In this document: one piece after another, positions 41,383 through 45,829 of the stretch | How the letters are laid out: every line of letters starts with the position of its first letter | How positions within the stretch are numbered: the stretch's first letter is position 1 | Origin: Thermoproteota archaeon | GTDB taxonomy: Archaea > Thermoproteota > Thermoprotei > Thermoproteales > Thermocladiaceae | Direction of reading: 5' to 3' | DNA length: 45,829 bases | Assembly (NCBI GenBank): GCA_013154355.1 | Contig: JAADCU010000015.1 | Coordinates: forward strand, 1 to 45,829 | The notes under the pieces: generated by a model | What the model saw: the letters and a program-made list of their open reading frames with translations, nothing else | Database searches by the model: none | Told to the model about the DNA's origin: nothing | Made by a program: the position numbers and the translations under genes

Positions 41383-42022
41383 CAGGAAGATACTCGTTCT
41401 AGGAGGAGGACAAGTAGGTACCCATAGGGCTAGAAAATTTGCTGAAGCAGGCGCACGTGTAGTAGTCCTATCAAGAGAGTTCACGGAAGAATTAAAGAAG
41501 CTCAGTAGAGAAGGAAAGGTAACACTTTACCAGGTATCTCTCGATAGTGAAGCAGCATTATCATTTGTTGAAGCATGGATAGCATGGGCTGATATTGTAG
41601 TGTACACTATCCCCGATATTGAGCTTGCAAGAACTGTTAGAGAGCTCTGTAAAAGATATTCAAAACTTCTAAACGATGCTACAGATGCCGAACATACTGA
41701 TGTAGTAGTACCTTTTGAAGGTTCGGTAAATGGTATAAGAATAGCTGTAACAACTGAAGGAAAAAGTAGTACTTTCGCGAGAATACTTAGAGACTGGATA
41801 GTAGACCAGATAAGACATAACGAGAAATTGAAAAATCTTGCAAGATCCTGGTTCAAGGCTAAGAGCATAATAAAGAGAGAAGTCAAAGATCCTAAGAAGA
41901 GAATGAACATCTATAGAGAACTCATGAATAATGAAGAGTTCTTAAAGATAGCTCAGACAGGAGATTTAGACAAAGTTGAACAATTTGTGAAGAAGATTAT
42001 AGAAAACTTATCAAGAAGATAA
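41351..42022 (+). CDS. Precorrin-2 dehydrogenase / siroheme synthase N-terminal (Met8-like)
   Basis: It oxidises precorrin-2 to sirohydrochlorin with NAD. The N-terminus has RIPLFIELNNRKILVLGGGQVG, split here only by normal residues, and then THRARKFAEAGARVVVLS. DATDAEHTDVVVPFEG near residue 115 and IAVTTEGKSSTFARILRDWI after it are the family's active-site region. The methyltransferase domain of bacterial CysG is absent, as usual in archaea. The GTG at 41351 places the family N-terminus better than an upstream TTG at 41333. Siroheme feeds the archaeal alternative haem route. Confidence 0.85.
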   Translation: MRIPLFIELNNRKILVLGGGQVGTHRARKFAEAGARVVVLSREFTEELKKLSREGKVTLYQVSLDSEAALSFVEAWIAWADIVVYTIPDIELARTVRELCKRYSKLLNDATDAEHTDVVVPFEGSVNGIRIAVTTEGKSSTFARILRDWIVDQIRHNEKLKNLARSWFKAKSIIKREVKDPKKRMNIYRELMNNEEFLKIAQTGDLDKVEQFVKKIIENLSRR

Positions 42023-42062
42023 AGATATTAGACCTATCGAAGAATATTATAACGATCTAGAT

Positions 42063-42308
42063 ATGACTGACATAGTCGAAGAAATAAGGAAAAGATGGAA
42101 ATGTCCAAAATGTGGAACAGGAGATCCATACATAAACGAGCACTCTTTTACAGGTAGTGGACTCTCAAGACTACTGAACTGGCAAGCCTATACTTACGTA
42201 GCAATAACCTGTAGACACTGTGGATATACTGAGTTCTATAATAAGGAGATATTGACAGGTAGGAAAGATACTTTAATGCAGATCCTAGACCTACTCTTCG
42301 GACGTTAG
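42063..42308 (+). CDS. Small zinc-ribbon protein (DUF2082-like)
   Basis: An 81-residue protein with CPKCGTGD near residue 14 and CRHCGYTEFYN near 51, forming one zinc ribbon, separated by SFTGSGLSRLLNWQAYTYVA. This matches the small nucleic-acid-binding zinc-ribbon family annotated as DUF2082. It overlaps the 3' end of the convergent membrane-protein gene by 18 bases. Confidence 0.75.
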   Translation: MTDIVEEIRKRWKCPKCGTGDPYINEHSFTGSGLSRLLNWQAYTYVAITCRHCGYTEFYNKEILTGRKDTLMQILDLLFGR

Positions 42309-42863
42309 TAGATAGTTTCCTGGACCAATTCTGAAGAATCCACCTGAAATAACAATGTTATTCCCACTTTCTGAGACTACTCTCATGTATATAGGTACGC
42401 TCTCCCTCAATAAACGACACTTCATGTCATATATGATTATCCTAAACGTGTATAGCACACCGTTCAGAGGATTTCTTATCCTTAATATTATGGTTTTCTG
42501 ATCTACCTGAGAGACTTCAAATAGATTTCTATATGAGTCAGAGTACACGAATACTAGATGGTAAAATGGGGAGTTTGTTAGAAGCTTAATTTCGAACTCT
42601 TTAACAGCATAATCATCATTGTTAGGTCCTACTGAGACTTTCAGCACATATACACAGTTGCTCCTGTAGTACGCCCAGATACCAACTACCGCGTGAGGTG
42701 ATGCTGCAAATCCATAGAATTTACCAACATCACCTAGCTCAAGTTCTTCATAGCTCTTTCTTACTATACTTATCATGTTGAGCTGAGGGAGAACTAGTAC
42801 AAGGGTGAGTGCTGTAAATATGAGAATTATTATTATGCAGGTTCTCAGATGTTTAGTGGTCAT
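42291..42863 (-). CDS. Hypothetical secreted or membrane-anchored protein
   Basis: The N-terminus has a signal anchor (residues 9-30, IIIILIFTALTLVLVLPQL). The 160-residue exterior is beta-rich, with VVGIWAYYRSNCVYVLKVSV and FRIGPGNYLL near the end. I do not recognise a family. A TATA box GATTTAAATAAC lies at 42884-42895 about 27 bases upstream of the ATG. Confidence 0.6.
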   Translation of the reverse strand: MTTKHLRTCIIIILIFTALTLVLVLPQLNMISIVRKSYEELELGDVGKFYGFAASPHAVVGIWAYYRSNCVYVLKVSVGPNNDDYAVKEFEIKLLTNSPFYHLVFVYSDSYRNLFEVSQVDQKTIILRIRNPLNGVLYTFRIIIYDMKCRLLRESVPIYMRVVSESGNNIVISGGFFRIGPGNYLLTSEE

Positions 42864-42883
42864 GTTTGTAAGGTGATAAAGTT

Positions 42884-42895
42884 ATTTAAATCTTT
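42884..42895 (-). promoter_or_regulatory. TATA box of the 42291-42863 gene
   Basis: On the minus strand GATTTAAATAAC is about 27 bases upstream of the ATG at 42863, fitting a leaderless transcript. Confidence 0.5.
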
Positions 42896-42913
42896 TTCGT
42901 AGAGTATGTAACT

Positions 42914-42962
42914 GTGATGAGAACTCCCCAGTATGAGAGGTGATTAGAATTCCTTTAGCTGA
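42914..42962 (+). ncRNA. C/D box guide RNA predicted to target 16S rRNA helix 27 region
   Basis: C box GTGATGA (42914-42920), 12-base guide, D'-like ATGA (42933-42936), 3-base spacer, C' box GTGATTA (42940-42946), 12-base guide, D box CTGA (42959-42962). The geometry is the same as the RNA at 26125. The D guide GAATTCCTTTAG pairs over ten bases with archaeal 16S UAAAGGAAUU. The D' guide GAACTCCCCAGT pairs over nine bases with CUGGGGAGU. By the fifth-base rule the sites are A915 and G886 (E. coli numbering). The rRNA sequences are from memory of conserved regions. Confidence 0.85.
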
Positions 42963-42970
42963 TCAGCAAC

Positions 42971-42978
42971 TTATATAA
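42971..42978 (+). promoter_or_regulatory. TATA box of the GC-rich ncRNA
   Basis: TTATATAA is centred about 27 bases before 43002, the first base of a strongly structured GC-rich segment. No protein-coding gene follows on this strand, so it most likely drives an RNA. Confidence 0.6.
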
Positions 42979-42992
42979 GTGCTCTCTACGTA

Positions 42993-43072
42993 ATATCTCT
43001 TAGCCCCACCTCCTCGAGGGGTCGGTGGGGCCGACCTCAGTGAGAGGGGGTTCCGTCGGGCCGAGAGATATC
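42993..43072 (+). ncRNA. GC-rich structured RNA with a three-way junction, family unknown
   Basis: In an AT-rich region this segment is about 65% G+C. Outer arms ATATCTCT (42993-43000) and AGAGATAT (43064-43071) can pair. Inside, GCCCCACC (43003-43010) pairs with GGTGGGGC (43024-43031), and CCGAC (43031-43035) pairs with GTCGG (43055-43059) enclosing CCTC-AGTGA-GAGG. An alternative stem GGTCGG/CCGACC excludes both inner helices. A TATA box sits at the right distance upstream. It does not match tRNA, 5S, SRP or RNase P RNA; an H/ACA-like RNA is possible. The boundary depends on the true transcription start. Confidence 0.6.
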
Positions 43073-44170
43073 TTAGCTAATTATCATTATCTCAACATCC
43101 TGTTTTGTAGATTTCTCTATAAGTATCTTGTAGTGTGATCTTATCTTCTTTCTATGCTCTTTAGGTATTTTTGATATGTACGTTCTTCCGATAAATTGTT
43201 GAGATATTTCTTCTATCTTTTCTAGGAATGTATCAACGTTAGTTGTTTTTATATTAAATTTCTTCATCTCGTATATTGTTGCCTTCTTGAGACTTCTTTC
43301 CTTGTTTATCATGTATATTCCGCAGCAGTCTTCTGCTCTACATAGTATATTTATTTTAGGATCTTTACAGGTTGCTAGACTAATGTTATGAGTCTCTGCT
43401 TCTTTTCTAAACTTCTCTATTATTGTTCTTGTCCAGGAGTCACATGGTTTTACTAGTCCTCCTATCTCTGTATATGGTTCCCATTCTACGATTGATATCT
43501 CTGGTATCTGTTCTCTAAGCTTTAAGAGTAGATTTCTTTCTATTCTAATCGGCTCTATTATTATCTGACCTATCGATAGTTCTCTACATAGTTTAACTAT
43601 TTGAGGATACTCTACGTCTGCAATTCCTGGTATTGTTGGCTGATATCTGAGCACTGTCTTTACACCATGTTGTTTAAGTATGTCCATCATCTCCATTCTC
43701 TCTGATGGTGTTGGAGCTCTTGGTTCAAGTAGTCGTGCCTTAGCTTCATCTAGCGTACATAACGATACTTGGACTAGGATTAGATTCTTATCTGCTAGCT
43801 TTAGTACTTGTTCAAGTATCTCATCTCTTCTCACTAGGTTTAGACTCTTAGTATTCACTATGAGTGGTATGTTATGAACGTTACAGAGCTTTAATACGTG
43901 TTCTGCTCTGACTAGTGATCTGTCCTGTAATGGTTCTACTAGTGTGGACATTCTGAATACTGGTGCTCTAGGTAGGTTCTCTGATACGTAGCTTATGAAT
44001 CTTCTAAACTCTTCTAGATGTCTGAGAGTCAGTTTTCTATCGTTTATCCTGTACCATCTGGCGTAGCAGTATCTACATGCTAGCTCGCATGTTGAGTCTG
44101 TCTCTACTCGATATATGGAGTAGCAGTACGTGCTTATTATTGATGATGGATTTATTATGAGTGTTGTCAC
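43073..44170 (-). CDS. Radical SAM protein, spore photoproduct lyase-like (SplB/COG1533 type)
   Basis: The cluster motif is CELACRYCYARWY near residue 28. STLVEPLQDRSLVRA near 75, VNTKSLNLVRRDEIL near 104, VQVSLCTLDEAKARLLEPRAP minus its end near 134 and VKTVLRYQPTIPGI near 170 follow the COG1533 pattern. The C-terminus has further cysteines (CKDP, CRAEDCCGIY). The function of archaeal members is unknown. It overlaps nikR by four bases. Confidence 0.82.
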   Translation of the reverse strand: MTTLIINPSSIISTYCYSIYRVETDSTCELACRYCYARWYRINDRKLTLRHLEEFRRFISYVSENLPRAPVFRMSTLVEPLQDRSLVRAEHVLKLCNVHNIPLIVNTKSLNLVRRDEILEQVLKLADKNLILVQVSLCTLDEAKARLLEPRAPTPSERMEMMDILKQHGVKTVLRYQPTIPGIADVEYPQIVKLCRELSIGQIIIEPIRIERNLLLKLREQIPEISIVEWEPYTEIGGLVKPCDSWTRTIIEKFRKEAETHNISLATCKDPKINILCRAEDCCGIYMINKERSLKKATIYEMKKFNIKTTNVDTFLEKIEEISQQFIGRTYISKIPKEHRKKIRSHYKILIEKSTKQDVEIMIIS

Positions 44171-44589
44171 ATGTGTTCTTCTTCTGATACTGGGTATATG
44201 CAGTACTTGAGCGATAGGACTCCTTTCAGTCCTTCTAGCTGGTTTGCGAGCTCCTTGACCTCTTTCAATTTCCCTTTAACGGCTATTATCTCCATGCACA
44301 TGGTCTTGCTAACATGTATATGCATTGATGCTCTAATTATCTCATCATGCTGATGCTGAAGTATTGTAAGCTTAGTATCAGCCTCGTAGTGACCTGTCTC
44401 GTACAGAACTATGAGGACTCCACAGACAACGTCCTCATCTTTTCCAAGGACCCAGGACTTGTCCATTATGTATGACTCTATTGCTGATGTTATGACGTGA
44501 CTACGCGTCGTGTTGAGCTCTTTAGCTAGCTTATCTACTAGGTCAAGTATCTCCTTCTTTATTGATATGCTTGTGCGGACAGTCGACAT
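44167..44589 (-). CDS. nikR: Nickel-responsive regulator NikR
   Basis: A ribbon-helix-helix DNA-binding domain (residues 3-45, RTSISIKKEILDLVDKLA) is followed by an ACT-type nickel-binding domain. The nickel ligands are at H79, H90, H92 and C98, with the same spacing as H76, H87, H89 and C95 in E. coli NikR. It would repress nickel uptake genes when nickel is bound. It is co-transcribed with the radical SAM gene. HypE is encoded just upstream on the same strand. Confidence 0.94.
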   Translation of the reverse strand: MSTVRTSISIKKEILDLVDKLAKELNTTRSHVITSAIESYIMDKSWVLGKDEDVVCGVLIVLYETGHYEADTKLTILQHQHDEIIRASMHIHVSKTMCMEIIAVKGKLKEVKELANQLEGLKGVLSLKYCIYPVSEEEHM

Positions 44590-44659
44590 CTCTCTCGTAA
44601 AATATCTCTGTCTTAGTTAAAACAGTATCGACTAGTTCAACCTAGGTTTGCAAGAGATA

Positions 44660-45688
44660 TCAACATATTCTAGGGACAAGACTTCCTCTCAGTGGTTCTA
44701 CTATTCTTAGGCCTCCTGAGACTGTTCTACATACTACTGTTCCTCTAAACTTCTCGCTTTCTCTGACTTCTCCTATTATGGTAGCATTCTCCATTCCTGC
44801 TGACTGAAGCTCCTCTACTAGTACTGGAGCTGTCTCTGAATCTACTGCTATAGTCATTACACCTTCACAGGCAAGATATAGTGGGTCTACGCCAACCATC
44901 TCACAGAACTTTCTTACCTCAAACCTTATTGGTATCCTGTCCTCATATATGAGGATGAGAGTACCTGTGTCTCTAGCCCACTCGTTAAGCGTCTGAGCAA
45001 GTCCTCCACGTGTAGGGTCTCTCATTGCATGTATATGGTTAACATACTTTTCTACTATATCTAGTAGTGGCCTCAGTAGTGGTCTACAGTCACTATGTAG
45101 ACCATATCTCTCAGCATCTAGTCCCTGCTGAAGCGCCATTATTGTAGCACCATGCTCAGCAATATTACCTGTAATAACAATCTTATCTCCTGGTCTCAGA
45201 TCTCTATCTATGATAGGTCTCTTTGCAATGCCTAGCCCAGTAACAGTTATCACTATCTTGTCAAGCTGTCCTCTCGGCATGACCTTGAGGTCTCCTCCTA
45301 TTAGAGGTATGTTCTCTCTGACAACGATATCTATGAACGATGATGTTATCTTATCGATAATCTCGATTTCTGTACCTTCCTCAACGATAAGTGAGTCAAG
45401 CATCGCTATAGGTCTAGCACCCATGGCTACTAGATCGTTTATCGTTCCTGAAGCTGCAAGTTTTCCTAGATCACCACCAGGGAAGAATATTGGATTGACA
45501 GTGTACGAGTCCATTGTCACTATCAGGTACTTGTCGCCGATCTTCACACATGCGCCATCATCTAGTACATCTATTCCTGAGCCTTCTGGGGTCCTCTTCA
45601 GTGTTTCTGGAACTTTTGATAGTATTAACTTAGTGAGGAGTTCAAGTGTCTTTTCTCCGCCTGCCCCGTGTGCAAGTGTTACACTCAC
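44660..45688 (-). CDS. hypE: [NiFe] hydrogenase maturation protein HypE
   Basis: It dehydrates the carbamoyl group on its C-terminal cysteine to a cyano ligand for the hydrogenase iron. The N-terminus has LAHGAGGEKTLELL, then DDGACVKIGDKYLIVTMDS in normal spacing, FPGGDLGKLAASGTINDLVAMGA minus its ends, and the terminal PRIC with Cys342. The length of 342 residues is typical. The start is GTG. A TATA-like ACTTATAAAC at 45693-45702 is only about 5 bases upstream, which is too close to serve this start. Confidence 0.95.
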   Translation of the reverse strand: MSVTLAHGAGGEKTLELLTKLILSKVPETLKRTPEGSGIDVLDDGACVKIGDKYLIVTMDSYTVNPIFFPGGDLGKLAASGTINDLVAMGARPIAMLDSLIVEEGTEIEIIDKITSSFIDIVVRENIPLIGGDLKVMPRGQLDKIVITVTGLGIAKRPIIDRDLRPGDKIVITGNIAEHGATIMALQQGLDAERYGLHSDCRPLLRPLLDIVEKYVNHIHAMRDPTRGGLAQTLNEWARDTGTLILIYEDRIPIRFEVRKFCEMVGVDPLYLACEGVMTIAVDSETAPVLVEELQSAGMENATIIGEVRESEKFRGTVVCRTVSGGLRIVEPLRGSLVPRIC

Positions 45689-45829
45689 GCTATGTTTATA
45701 AGTATCTTGTCTATCTATTAAGCAGAACTTTTATGATGGATCTATGAGGTAATTAGTAAATCCTTAATTAACGATATAACGCATCTGAAGTCAGCTAGGT
45801 AAGACTTAATTTATATGTAGTCCGCATTA
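45689..45829. other. End of window, no gene seen
   Basis: These 141 bases upstream of hypE are AT-rich, with TATA-like stretches (TTTATAAG, TTAATTAA, AATTTATA). They hold no open frame I would support and probably contain the hypE promoter and that of a neighbour beyond the window. Confidence 0.4.

Noticed and set aside
42993-43072. Terminator of the minus-strand radical SAM gene
   Set aside because: The fold is too complex and has no T-run after it on that strand, while a plus-strand TATA box fits an independent RNA.
44608-44625. CTGT-N10-ACAG as a NikR operator
   Set aside because: The arms are only four bases and expected by chance; it does not resemble known NikR half-sites closely.

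Overview
The window is a gene-dense stretch of an AT-rich hyperthermophilic archaeal chromosome, most likely a Thermoprotei-type crenarchaeon. Support comes from ribosomal proteins L15e, S3Ae, S15 and S2 of archaeal type, both topoisomerase VI subunits, the KEOPS subunits Bud32 and Pcc1, TIP49, TiaS, an AcnX-type phosphomevalonate dehydratase, a geranylgeranyl reductase, many leaderless starts about 25-30 nt after a TATA box, tRNA genes with encoded CCA, and C/D box guide RNAs. I see no rRNA operon, insertion sequence, integrase or CRISPR array. All identifications are by eye.

Layout. 10-3594: a MoeA-PBP fusion diverges from a zinc-ribbon gene, a SAM hydrolase and a CGGC protein. 3653-5596 is the accessory part: two identical initiator tRNA-Met genes flank a VapBC module, followed by an MNT/HEPN pair whose MNT gene is frameshifted. 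5690-7960: L15e and two orphan genes. 8008-13406: the topoisomerase VI genes top6B and top6A, split by a WtpABC tungstate/molybdate transporter. 13394-17204: an information-processing cluster (Bud32, S15, a degenerate DHH/Cdc45-like protein, Pcc1, S3Ae, KH protein). 17260-22606: a DppA peptidase, a type IV pilus/secretion motor with two platform proteins, and a TackOD1-like zinc protein. 22599-26128: phosphomevalonate dehydratase large subunit, DUF211, geranylgeranyl reductase, class II aldolase. 26125-30119: two C/D box RNAs, tRNA-Arg, a tungsten aldehyde:ferredoxin oxidoreductase and its radical SAM partner. 30116-37779: TiaS, dCTP deaminase, glutamine synthetase, a peptide-modifying-type radical SAM enzyme, an ASCH protein, threonine synthase and malate dehydrogenase. 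37781-42863: an HTH regulator, TIP49, a pilin-like protein, the S2 operon and a Met8-like protein. 42914-43072: a C/D box RNA and a GC-rich structured RNA. 43073-45688: an SPL-like radical SAM protein, NikR and HypE.

How the genes fit together. A tungsten/pterin theme joins MoeA-PBP, WtpABC, AOR and its radical SAM neighbour. wtpA and the AOR gene also share an unusual 10-base element, which suggests common control. Isoprenoid lipid genes sit together at 22.6-25.5 kb. NikR and HypE point to a [NiFe] hydrogenase elsewhere in the genome.

The most interesting signals are the VapBC/initiator-tRNA arrangement, a C/D RNA whose two guides both match the helix 27 region of 16S rRNA, and the GC-rich three-way-junction RNA next to it.
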